Assembly: GCA_017536545.1 (NCBI GenBank)
Contig: JAFXHF010000013.1
Coordinates: 1-64,000, forward strand
DNA length: 64,000 nt
Source of the DNA: a bacterium
Lineage (GTDB): Bacteria > Cyanobacteriota > Vampirovibrionia > Gastranaerophilales > Gastranaerophilaceae
Direction of reading: 5' to 3'
The translations under genes were made by a program, and so were the position numbers. The first letter of the stretch is position 1; every line of letters begins with the position of its first letter. This document shows, one piece after another, positions 55,501 through 62,632 of this stretch. The notes beneath the pieces are model-generated. The model was given only the letters and a program-made list of their open reading frames with translations, was not told the origin of the DNA and searched no databases.

Positions 55501-57004
55501 AATTCGTTCTGCTAAATCTCGTTTAGTTCAAAAATTATATACAAATATGATAAATGCAAAAAATGATTTTAGAAAAGAGGTTAGTGACCTTGAACGAGAA
55601 GGTAAGTTACAACGTTTGAGAAAATCTTTACGACAAATTATTAAAATGCTACCAAATTTATTGTTAAGGATAAAACCTTGCTTAATGATGAGTCCATTAA
55701 CCGTTTCTCAATTATTAGACCCTGATTTGTTTAATTTTGATTATGTAATTTTTGATGAAGCGAGTCAATTAACCACAGAAGATTGTATTGGATCAATAAT
55801 TAGAGGTAAAAAACTAATTGTGGCGGGAGATTCTCAACAAATGCCTCCAACCTCGTTTTTTAAAACTGTTACTGAGCCATCTGAAGATTCATATGATGAT
55901 GAAAATAGTGAAAATTATGTAAAAGAGGACTTAGATAGTATTTTAGATGAATGTTCAAGTTCTGGGTTCCCAAAATGCATGTTGAAGTGGCACTATAGAA
56001 GTAGAGATGAACATTTAATTGCTTTTTCTAATAAACATTTATATAAAGAACTTTATACATTCCCAAGTTCGGTTGAGACTTCTGATGAAATGGGGATAAA
56101 ATGGCATTACCATGAAAATACTCAAAATACTGATTGTAATGCAAGATTAGAAGAGGCAAGAATTGTTGCAAGGGCAGTCATTGAACATGCGAAAAAATTC
56201 CCAAATTATTCATTAGGGGTTGCTACATTTAATATTAAACAAAAAGATTTAATAGAAGATGAAATTGCTAATTTATTAAACGAGGATAAAAGTTGCGCAA
56301 ACTTTTTTAATCCAAATAAAGAAGAGCCATTTTTTGTTAAAAACTTGGAATCTGTCCAAGGTGATGAACGAGATGTGATAATGATTAGTATGGGTTATTT
56401 CAAAAATCAAAATGGAGTTCTATCAATGTTTTTTGGACCATTAAACTCTGATGGAGGCGAAAGACGTTTGAATGTTTTAATTACAAGAGCAAGGTATAAG
56501 GTTGAAATATTTAGTGCTATTAGGTACGTTGATTTTAACTTGGATAGGACTGATTCTAGAGGTGTTGCTTTATTAAAACAATATTTGGAATTTGCTGAAA
56601 GAGGTGAAGTTGCATTACTTTCAAATACTACAACTGAAATTGACGACCATTTTGATTCCCCATTTGAGGAGTCAGTTTGTAATGCGCTTAGAGAATCTGG
56701 TTATTATGTAAAAACTCAAGTGGGATGTTCTGGGTATAAAATTGATTTAGCAGTTAGGGACCCAATTAATCCTGGACAATTTGTTTTAGGTATTGAATGT
56801 GATGGTGCAAGTTATCATTCAAGTGCAACTGCTAGAGATAGAGACCGCTTAAGACAACAAGTCTTAGAAAATTTAGGATGGAAGATTTATAGAATTTGGT
56901 CTACAGACTGGTTCAAAAATCCTCAAAGAGAAAAAGCAAAACTTTTGAAATATATTGAAAATATAAAAATCAAAAATGAACTGATGGAAGAACAAAAAGT
57001 ATAA
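52562..57004 (+). CDS. Giant SF1 helicase-nuclease (zinc ribbon, DUF4011-like, helicase, Vsr/MTES_1575-like nuclease)
   Basis: A 1480-residue protein. Residues 1-30 form a CxxC...CxxC zinc ribbon (MKCSKCNKDIV, YVCLDCLS). Then RISIWKEKLIDLSKRNRLLN with FRQTKGS is DUF4011-like. Helicase domain 1A has Walker A EGPPGTGKSQTIANIIAELL (about 431), Walker B FDYVIFDEASQLT (about 1060) and AGDSQQMPPTSFF. Domain 2A has SVQGDERDVIMISMGYF and LNVLITRARYKVEIF. About 550 helical residues lie between Walker A and B. The C-terminus (about 1360-1470) is a Vsr-type nuclease: YKIDLAV then LGIECDGASYHSS. Family members are common in defence islands. GTG at 52553 is a weaker start. Confidence 0.88.
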   Translation: MKCSKCNKDIVKNNFIITNGEYVCLDCLSDEKVIEKSQDNNQQYKYVYVSDTPDFSKEEIIPYNKTKNKQSMQNTLDNVIYDKLEFFNEDNSKPTLKEPIDKKTINGIDKRISIWKEKLIDLSKRNRLLNFRQTKGSTLKIIDEIPPEIFRMLYCKNAQMKFLHINVNEENVDEELKLSREELNEGIEFKAQEFTSYKVESLNKKHVDKFLQTCLSKKDLEKTLRKISTTAKNTMNDLGFNVLFLTLGSVIWYEDDNSDTKFESPLLLLPVSISRNGVGDDFIIEYNDEDVILNPALMLKFKRDFRIILEDIDTSDIEEKDIIKIFETVQEKINNHKKWRLLNNCYIGLFSFAKFVMYKDLDTYQDKIKSNNLVKCICGYSTEKVTDINQAYPVEKLDTNVLPQDTYQILDADSSQQQAIAFVKKNNNLVIEGPPGTGKSQTIANIIAELLSQGKKVLFVSQKIAALEVVQNRLEANGLAPYCLELHSNKINRKQVLQNLIDSINTHETGHEVGSSLDILQEKRIELNDYVQAVHTSLGKLNITPFEAIGKVCINNDIPDLEYIFDNYEEWDKETLDYKKSLFTNFKNIIKLIGNPKSFSWYGSYIKDIDSDYRKKLEIKELFKKIIEDVEYIKPLIDKLAIHVCKDAGNTYLEINKMIECSKAIQLIPKNLFKKGYLSDENLISEIDSIIKIINEYNTCYNSLIEKYNLEILNENIDNLIEAYKEYNNRFISKISFAYLKHNNLIKKYLKSSYKPNSSQVLADLLNIKDLNGLKLDLYNVENSAQDILSTIWHAETTNVEDISRLKQNIIKFKNFISDEVFNTDILEFYKSHNVDYEEFDNITQKIQEVSGEIEQNFKQMANCVKFDYNEVFETKFENIDFNAIKNKIQNMLLDIDNLMYWNQYLITIDKIKSENLDKFYEKFLDSKIDLELIDTVFEVQFLRVWLNDFVYQKSNILRRFDSAQHNELISQFKKLDKALIRSAKSRLVQKLYTNMINAKNDFRKEVSDLEREGKLQRLRKSLRQIIKMLPNLLLRIKPCLMMSPLTVSQLLDPDLFNFDYVIFDEASQLTTEDCIGSIIRGKKLIVAGDSQQMPPTSFFKTVTEPSEDSYDDENSENYVKEDLDSILDECSSSGFPKCMLKWHYRSRDEHLIAFSNKHLYKELYTFPSSVETSDEMGIKWHYHENTQNTDCNARLEEARIVARAVIEHAKKFPNYSLGVATFNIKQKDLIEDEIANLLNEDKSCANFFNPNKEEPFFVKNLESVQGDERDVIMISMGYFKNQNGVLSMFFGPLNSDGGERRLNVLITRARYKVEIFSAIRYVDFNLDRTDSRGVALLKQYLEFAERGEVALLSNTTTEIDDHFDSPFEESVCNALRESGYYVKTQVGCSGYKIDLAVRDPINPGQFVLGIECDGASYHSSATARDRDRLRQQVLENLGWKIYRIWSTDWFKNPQREKAKLLKYIENIKIKNELMEEQKV

Positions 57005-57015
57005 AAGGGGGTCTT

Positions 57016-57177
57016 ATGGCAAGAAAAAAGAAATCGAGTGATGATATTATAGCAGATATTTTAGTAGGTACGGTTGGTTCATTTTTCTCATTACTAGCAG
57101 GGGATTCTGGTTCAAAAAATTACAAAAATTCAAGATATAAAACTAGAAAACCTCGTAGTAAAAAGTCTTGGTTTTAA
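57016..57177 (+). CDS. Small basic protein of 53 residues downstream of the helicase
   Basis: Starts MARKKKSSDDIIADILVGTV and ends RKPRSKKSWF. Basic ends flank one short hydrophobic helix (IADILVGTVGSFFSLLAG), so it may insert in the membrane. AGGGGG lies 6 nt before the ATG, and the gene begins 12 nt after the helicase stop, which implies cotranscription. No known family. Confidence 0.65.
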   Translation: MARKKKSSDDIIADILVGTVGSFFSLLAGDSGSKNYKNSRYKTRKPRSKKSWF

Positions 57178-57189
57178 TGGTGTAGAATA

Positions 57190-57366
57190 ATGGATTTGAT
57201 AAAATTACTTGTATTTTTAGCAAGTGGGCTAGGGCAATTTATCGTTATAGTATTGATTCTTACAATAATACTACCAGAAGGTTTCGCTCCATTTCTGGCA
57301 GTCATTTTAGTTATTGGCATAATCATCGGCATCTGCATGACCATCGCAGACTTTTTTAAAGAGTGA
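57190..57366 (+). CDS. Small two-helix membrane protein of 58 residues
   Basis: Starts MDLIKLLVFLASGLGQFIVI and consists of two transmembrane helices (about 4-28 and 33-52) with a PEGF turn, ending IADFFKE. It starts 12 nt after the 53-residue gene and is the third gene of the helicase operon. There is no good SD, so translation may depend on coupling. Role unknown; holin-like effector or membrane tether are options. Confidence 0.6.
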   Translation: MDLIKLLVFLASGLGQFIVIVLILTIILPEGFAPFLAVILVIGIIIGICMTIADFFKE

Positions 57367-57369
57367 TAA

Positions 57370-59241
57370 TTATTTAAACTCTTTATATTTCTCTATAAAT
57401 TCTTCATGGTAATTTTTCACTCTTGACAATATTGCTGGATATAATTCTATGTACATTCTTTGAGACTTCATTCCCTCTGCATATTTTTTAAAACTAGGAG
57501 TACTTACAGTTGCACCAGCAATAATATAACTAGCAACTTGTGTATAGGAACTTTCAGATGTCCCTATATAATTATTTTCTATAAAGGTATGATATTCTCT
57601 CAATTGAGTAAGCTCTTTATCTGAAATTTTGCAGGAAGGTCTTTTTAATTCTACTATATATAATGTATCGCCGAATCCTGTACATAAGAAATCTAAACGT
57701 CTATCCTTTTCAATTTCTATATCGTCTTCTGGGAATTTTTCTTTGAGCAAATCAGAATATTTACATTCATCTTTATAAATTGTCATTTTAGGGTCAAGAA
57801 TCCAAGGGAATTGTTTTATAAAATTATGCATTATAGGGACTTCCTTTGCATCTTCTTTTATAAACTGTTCTAGTTTTTCTATTGCTTTTATTCTACCTTT
57901 TGATAAGTTATATAATTCTTGAGCTTCTACCATTTGCCATTCTTTAAATAATTCTAAAACTTTTACTTCATCAAGACCCGAATTATCTAACTCTGTTACT
58001 AAATCTTCAAAAGTATCAAACTTAAGACATAATTGCAAATGGTTAATTAGTTCTCCAGCTTTTTCAGTACCAATAGAATTATCTTTGTATATACTTGATA
58101 ACCAGCTTTGAGCTAGTTTCTGTTTTCTCTTAGGTAAAGTCTCTATCCAATCACTAGGTTTATAGCCAGTTGTTTTTTCAATCTCTTCTTCTTTAAGCTT
58201 AGTTCTTTTGGCACTCCATTGCTTTTCTATATTTTGAAGTTGTGTTTGTATCCACTCTTTTAAGTGCTTCAATTCTTCTCTTTCCCAGATTAATCCATCT
58301 CTGTTTGTTGTAATATAATCAATTAAACTATCATCGATAAAATCAACCTGTAAGATTCCTGTCATATAATTATATGCTAATGAAGATGTGGCTTTCACTC
58401 CATAGAATTCATTTGAGTTTACTAGTTTCCCTCTAGCATACAAAAATAAACCTCTTTGTGATTCTGGTAACGGACGTTGTGTGGTAACGATTTTACCAGT
58501 AATATTGTTAGACTTTAGAAAATCATCATCTGGACAAGTTAAGGTATCAAAAACCCACTCAAATTGTCCTTCCACATATTTCCACTTTGTCTGTTTTGTA
58601 ATTTTTATTTCCTTATCTTTATTTTTTGATAAGTTTATATAAAAGTCTTCAGCTTGAAAATCAAATCTCTTAGCAATAGCTTCTTCGATATTTTCAATAT
58701 TAAATGGACTTTCTCGTTTAATTCGGCTTAATATAATTTGCGTACCTGAAGATTTTTCCGTTGGCTCATTTCGTTTAATAATTGTAGGTTTATAAATGCC
58801 ATTATTATTTTCATTTAAAATATCCTCTAAATCCATCGAAAAAATATTCAAAAAACCTTCTTTTATTGTTTGAATTTCTATTTTAGATGTAATTCCAAAA
58901 GTCGCAAGTTTCCCAAGCCCTTTTCTACCTGTAACTTTGCGACCTTGCGGAGTTATACCCATATCATTTTCAGTCCCTTTACGTCTATTTTTACCAATTA
59001 CAAGAAAAGAGTCGTTTATTTCATCAAATGACATTCCATATCCATTATCTGTAATAATTATTTGTTTTTCCGAACCCTCATCGTATAATTTGATATCAAC
59101 CCAAGTTGCATCAGCATCATATGCGTTTGATATTAATTCAGCTAATACAGGAGGAAGTGTCTTGTACATTTTTACACCTAAGTGTTCAATTGTATTTAAA
59201 TCAAATTTTAGGATTAATTCATCGTTTATATATTTTCCCAT
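57370..59241 (-). CDS. GHKL (Hsp90-like) ATPase fused to a Shedu-like PD-(D/E)xK domain
   Basis: A 623-residue protein. The N-terminal ATPase has the N-box LAELISNAYDADATWVDIKL, the G1 motif ITDNGYGMSFDEI and the G2 motif RKGLGKLATFG, as in Hsp90/MutL/Morc proteins. After a long helical linker, the C-terminal 150 residues hold IMHNFIKQFPWILDP and DRRLDFLCTG...YIVELKRP, a D-(E-x-K) nuclease core like that of Shedu/DUF4263 (about 513-530). AGGAG before the ATG. It converges on the helicase operon with only 3 nt between stops. Likely an antiphage effector that clamps and cuts nucleic acid. Confidence 0.82.
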   Translation of the reverse strand: MGKYINDELILKFDLNTIEHLGVKMYKTLPPVLAELISNAYDADATWVDIKLYDEGSEKQIIITDNGYGMSFDEINDSFLVIGKNRRKGTENDMGITPQGRKVTGRKGLGKLATFGITSKIEIQTIKEGFLNIFSMDLEDILNENNNGIYKPTIIKRNEPTEKSSGTQIILSRIKRESPFNIENIEEAIAKRFDFQAEDFYINLSKNKDKEIKITKQTKWKYVEGQFEWVFDTLTCPDDDFLKSNNITGKIVTTQRPLPESQRGLFLYARGKLVNSNEFYGVKATSSLAYNYMTGILQVDFIDDSLIDYITTNRDGLIWEREELKHLKEWIQTQLQNIEKQWSAKRTKLKEEEIEKTTGYKPSDWIETLPKRKQKLAQSWLSSIYKDNSIGTEKAGELINHLQLCLKFDTFEDLVTELDNSGLDEVKVLELFKEWQMVEAQELYNLSKGRIKAIEKLEQFIKEDAKEVPIMHNFIKQFPWILDPKMTIYKDECKYSDLLKEKFPEDDIEIEKDRRLDFLCTGFGDTLYIVELKRPSCKISDKELTQLREYHTFIENNYIGTSESSYTQVASYIIAGATVSTPSFKKYAEGMKSQRMYIELYPAILSRVKNYHEEFIEKYKEFK

Positions 59242-59328
59242 TACATACTCCTATCATTATAATTATAATATAAAGACTTGAAATTTGTATTTATCAAATT
59301 ATATTAACTCCATGTCTTAAAAATATGA

Positions 59329-59334
59329 TATAAT
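59329..59334 (+). promoter_or_regulatory. -10 box for leaderless Abi gene transcript
   Basis: TGA-TATAAT is followed by exactly 6 nt (TAGCAT) and the ATG at 59341. Confidence 0.55.
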
Positions 59335-59340
59335 TAGCAT

Positions 59341-60012
59341 ATGAAAAAAGAAAAGCTAAAATACAAAAACATAGTTGAAGTTTTAACATCAGCAAGATTG
59401 TCATCATACAAACAACAGCCAACTGATACAGATGTGATTTTGTTGAATGAATATATTTACAATGTTCAGCTTTCTGAATCATTTTACCCTGCATTATCGT
59501 TACTTGAAGTAACACTAAGAAATAGAATATGTAACGCAATAGAAACCTTGATTAAAAAAGACTGGTTAATAAATGAGTTACAAAACCCTAAAATCCTTGG
59601 GGTAAAAGAACATGCAAAAGTTATTGAAGCTCAAAAAAGTATTATTCAACAAGGTAAAAAGGTTACTAATGATAGACTAATTGCAGAAATGACTTTTGGT
59701 TTCTGGATTCACCTGTGTACAAAAGCATATAAACCTAAACTATGGGATAAAAAAGGCTTTTTTGAATTAGTTTTTCCAAACCACATACAATGTTCAGGAT
59801 TAAGACAAATTGCACCTATTCAAAATGATTTAAGAAATATTTTAAGGCTAAGAAATAGAGTTTTTCACCATGAAATTATAATAAATGGTAAAAATAGCCC
59901 AAAATACTATTATCAAATAATATTGAATTTATTACATTTGATGTCAGATGATATAGTTGATTTATTAAATAATATAAGTCGTTTTGATACTATATCAAAG
60001 CAAAAGCCCTAG
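59341..60012 (+). CDS. Abi-like HEPN protein (AbiD/AbiF, Abi_2 type)
   Basis: A 223-residue helical protein matching the Abi_2 family: NEYIYNVQLSESFYPALSLL and EVTLRNRICNAI, then AEMTFGFWIHLCTKAYKP and ILRLRNRVFHHEIII. Arg171-Asn-Arg-Val-Phe-His176 is the R-x4-6-H catalytic motif of HEPN RNases, so abortive infection by RNA cleavage is a likely mode. Stand-alone, with its own leaderless promoter, divergent from the GHKL-nuclease gene. Confidence 0.85.
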   Translation: MKKEKLKYKNIVEVLTSARLSSYKQQPTDTDVILLNEYIYNVQLSESFYPALSLLEVTLRNRICNAIETLIKKDWLINELQNPKILGVKEHAKVIEAQKSIIQQGKKVTNDRLIAEMTFGFWIHLCTKAYKPKLWDKKGFFELVFPNHIQCSGLRQIAPIQNDLRNILRLRNRVFHHEIIINGKNSPKYYYQIILNLLHLMSDDIVDLLNNISRFDTISKQKP

Positions 60013-60196
60013 GGACTCTGCATAAGCAGGACATACACCTAAGGCTATCCATCTATATTATAACATAATTATTATTATATTTCAACTGTAATATATCATT
60101 TTTCTACTTTTTAGTGTCATTTTTATATCACTTTTAATTTACCAATTAACACATATTGCTAATACATTCTAAAGTTTATTTCTGGGTTTGGTATTC

Positions 60197-60832
60197 TTAT
60201 TTAATATTTACAAATACACCTTTATTAATTTGTTCATATGAATCTGCAATTTCTTCTATTTTTTGTTTTGCTCTTATCATCCGTTTTTCTTTTATTATTT
60301 CTTCTTGCCTTTTTATTGGGATAAATAAATTCAAACAAGCATAGAAACACGATTTAAATAATGTAAAGCCATTAAATAGATTATTATTCTCTATGTGTAA
60401 ATAACTGTGTAAAATCTCATCAACATATTGTAAATTATATGATAAATTTTGTTCATATTTTGAGATATCATTGACAACACCATTCGTATCATACTCGGTT
60501 AACATTTTTTTAAACGTATAACATAATTCTTTTGCATCGTTTTCTGATATCAAATAACGGTATTTACTAAAACTTTTATAAAAATTACGAATACCCTCTT
60601 CTACAAGTTGAAAATTGTTTGAATGCAATTGATTTAGAATTTCAGTAATTGGTTGCACTAAGTTCTTATACCTCAATTCGAACAATTCTTGTTTTCGTTT
60701 TCGTTCATTTGTAATCCATTGTTGGTATGCAACATACGCCATAAATAAAGCTAGTAAAAATGGTAACAACGAACCAATTGCATTTATTAAATATTCATAA
60801 TTTTTAGCAATTTCATTTAATTGTGTAAACAT
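60197..60832 (-). CDS. Hypothetical membrane-anchored helical protein
   Basis: A 211-residue protein with one N-terminal membrane helix (AIGSLLPFLLALFMAYVAYQ) and a long helical soluble part, ending basic (QEEIIKEKRMIRAKQK). No known family. Start at ATG 60832 without a clear SD (AAAAGGAT lies 7-8 nt upstream, acceptable). It shares layout, but no obvious similarity, with the island gene at 48010. It may be cargo or a membrane-linked accessory to the defence genes. Confidence 0.6.
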   Translation of the reverse strand: MFTQLNEIAKNYEYLINAIGSLLPFLLALFMAYVAYQQWITNERKRKQELFELRYKNLVQPITEILNQLHSNNFQLVEEGIRNFYKSFSKYRYLISENDAKELCYTFKKMLTEYDTNGVVNDISKYEQNLSYNLQYVDEILHSYLHIENNNLFNGFTLFKSCFYACLNLFIPIKRQEEIIKEKRMIRAKQKIEEIADSYEQINKGVFVNIK

Positions 60833-61041
60833 AAATCCAAAATCCTTTTACCTAACAGAGCCTATATTTTATAAAACACATACTTCCTAATTACAAATAT
60901 GATACTAACACAAATATAGATGGATTATTACTACAAATATTTGAAACAAACACAAGGTACATGGTACTAATTATAAAAATCTTGTTTTTAAAGAGTTAGG
61001 GGGGTATGATATAATAAAAATTATTTGAGAGAGGTTTTATT

Positions 61042-61242
61042 ATGGCTCAACATGGCGGTAAAAGAGTTGGCGCAGGCAGACCAAAAACAGGTATCACAAC
61101 AACCAAAGCTACAATCTATAAACGAGATAGAGAGCTTATAAATAGCTATGCGACAAAGTTTGGTATATCTGTAAATGAATTAATCCACCGCATCTTCAGA
61201 CACGAATCCTTTGAACAATACTTGGATAATATACATAAATAA
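61042..61242 (+). CDS. Small ribbon-helix-helix-like DNA-binding protein
   Basis: A 66-residue protein beginning MAQHGGKRVGAGRPKTGITT, a basic Gly-rich arm that recalls AT-hook or CopG-like N-termini, followed by a beta strand and two helices (RDRELINSYATKFGISVNEL, then IHRIFRH). GAGAGG precedes the ATG and TATAAT at 61010-61015 is a probable -10 box. Last gene before the right end; candidate regulator of the right arm. Confidence 0.65.
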   Translation: MAQHGGKRVGAGRPKTGITTTKATIYKRDRELINSYATKFGISVNELIHRIFRHESFEQYLDNIHK

Positions 61243-61245
61243 TCC

Positions 61246-61263
61246 CGTGGCATTTTCGTGGCA
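61246..61263. repeat. Right subterminal repeat, probable integrase arm-type site
   Basis: CGTGGCATTTTCGTGGCA, identical to 48017-48034 and in the same orientation, 4 nt after the stop of the small DNA-binding protein gene. Confidence 0.7.
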
Positions 61264-61383
61264 CGACTATATAAAACTACACAAAAATTTATAAAACAAA
61301 AATAAGGTTCAAACCCAATCATATCAATAAAATAATAAACAATATAAAAATATACAAATACCAATAAAACTACCCTTGAAAGA

Positions 61384-61426
61384 CCTTCTAAGCGGTAGGT
61401 CATTGGTTCGAATCCAATCCAGGGTG
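61384..61426 (+). other. attR-type core: duplicate of tRNA-Arg 3' half
   Basis: 43-bp perfect copy of 47950-47992. It lacks the 5' half of the tRNA, so it is not a functional tRNA. It is followed by the hairpin terminator that probably served the tRNA before integration. Confidence 0.88.
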
Positions 61427-61433
61427 ATTAAAA

Positions 61434-61457
61434 GTCCACCTTATAGGTGGATTTTTT
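61434..61457 (+). terminator. Terminator after attR, presumed former tRNA-Arg terminator
   Basis: GTCCACC-ttat-AGGTGGA followed by six T. Confidence 0.75.
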
Positions 61458-61610
61458 ATTGGATGAGAACCACCAAGCGGGAGCTTGGTCTGGTTCGAGC
61501 GAGGAGCGAGCAGAGGGCGGAGCTTATTTTGCTTGTGGCTCTGCCACTAATAGCAAAATACGTAGACCTGTTTATTGCGAGCGACTCAAGACAATCCAAT
61601 CCAGGGTGAT
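61458..61610 (+). other. GC-richer segment ending in a second, shorter tRNA-Arg 3' fragment
   Basis: A segment with far more G and C than its surroundings (ACCAAGC-ggga-GCTTGGT hairpin, GAGCGAGGAGCGAGCAGAGG). At 61593-61610 it ends in AATCCAATCCAGGGTGAT, again the tRNA-Arg T-arm and acceptor. The stretch AAGCGGGAGCTTGGTCTGGTTCGA (split here as 61476-61499) weakly resembles the tRNA region before the T-loop. It looks like an older attachment-site remnant, with a further insertion. Confidence 0.5.
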
Positions 61611-61620
61611 TTTCTATTTT

Positions 61621-61643
61621 AGAGGGTTTCAACCCTCTTTTTT
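61621..61643 (+). terminator. Intrinsic terminator after the second tRNA fragment
   Basis: AGAGGG-tttca-ACCCTCT-type stem followed by six T; lies 11 nt downstream of the short tRNA scar. Confidence 0.75.
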
Positions 61644-61698
61644 AATGCAAAAATTTGAAATATAGCAAAAATTATCCATTTTTTGTTTTTTTATTAAT

Positions 61699-62598
61699 AT
61701 GAAAATCAATCCTTCAAAACAGATTTCAGAAATTGCACAACGTGTAGATAAAGTAGTTTCAAAAACACAGCCTTCTACTCCTGAAGTCAAACAATTAGAT
61801 CAATGTGCTCAAAATTGTTCAGAGGCATACGGCAAAGCTTTGGTAAGTATGCAAGCAAAGAATGACACCTCTGTTATTGAGCATTTATTTGAAGGTTCTG
61901 AGATCCATATCACAAGAACTATAAAACAGAAAGATGGAACCATAAGAATACAGGCAGGAAGGCCAATCAAAGGCTTTAGTGATCTTTATGATTCCAGTGT
62001 TAGAATCTGCCAAAAGTATGATCTTGACGGTCAACTAAAAATTTTTATAAAAGACGAAAAGTTACAAACCATCGATATCTATACTGAAAACGGCGATTTG
62101 ATAACCCACTTTACGAAAGATGATATGGAAGCTTTACATTATTATAAATATCATCCTCAAGATTTGCACAAATACCTTAGATATGGAAAATCTCAATACT
62201 CAGGAAGCTTCTTTGAAGAAATGGAAAGAGCAGTTGCTGGATTAGAAAAGATATTCAATACTGAATCTCAAATTCAAAGAACACAAAAAACAATGACTGT
62301 ATATAGAGGAATGCATATAGGTATTGACGATATTGGAAACGTTGGCGATACCTTTACAGACAAGTCATTTACCTCTACAACTACAAGTTTGGATGTTGCT
62401 AGAAGATTTGCAGGGAAAAATCCAGTATTGGAGCTAGAAATACCTGAGAACACGAAATTTATAAATATAGATAACATCTTTAATATAGACCATATTCATT
62501 GGCGTGAAAACGAATTACTATTAGAGAATAATAACACTATCGAAATTTTAGAAATCGACAAAGCAAACAATATCATCAAAGCTCGTTTGATAAATTAG
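61699..62598 (+). CDS. ADP-ribosyltransferase, R-S-E (exoenzyme) class
   Basis: A 299-residue protein. The last 100 residues carry the three hallmarks of the R-S-E class: Arg203 in TVYRGMHIG, the S-T-S strand KSFTSTTTSLDVARRF at 222-237, and Glu270-Asn-Glu272 in HWRENELLLE. It would move ADP-ribose from NAD to a protein (or nucleic acid) target. The first 190 residues are unrelated and may be a regulatory or delivery domain. There is no signal peptide or nearby secretion or immunity gene. No SD is visible before the ATG. It stands just outside the island. Confidence 0.82.
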   Translation: MKINPSKQISEIAQRVDKVVSKTQPSTPEVKQLDQCAQNCSEAYGKALVSMQAKNDTSVIEHLFEGSEIHITRTIKQKDGTIRIQAGRPIKGFSDLYDSSVRICQKYDLDGQLKIFIKDEKLQTIDIYTENGDLITHFTKDDMEALHYYKYHPQDLHKYLRYGKSQYSGSFFEEMERAVAGLEKIFNTESQIQRTQKTMTVYRGMHIGIDDIGNVGDTFTDKSFTSTTTSLDVARRFAGKNPVLELEIPENTKFINIDNIFNIDHIHWRENELLLENNNTIEILEIDKANNIIKARLIN

Positions 62599-62632
62599 TA
62601 TAACACCAAATCTTTGATTTGCGATTATCCAC

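Noticed and set aside
61376..61665. Two overlapping plus-strand frames downstream of attR
   Set aside because: They run over a tRNA fragment, two terminators and GC-rich filler; not plausible genes.
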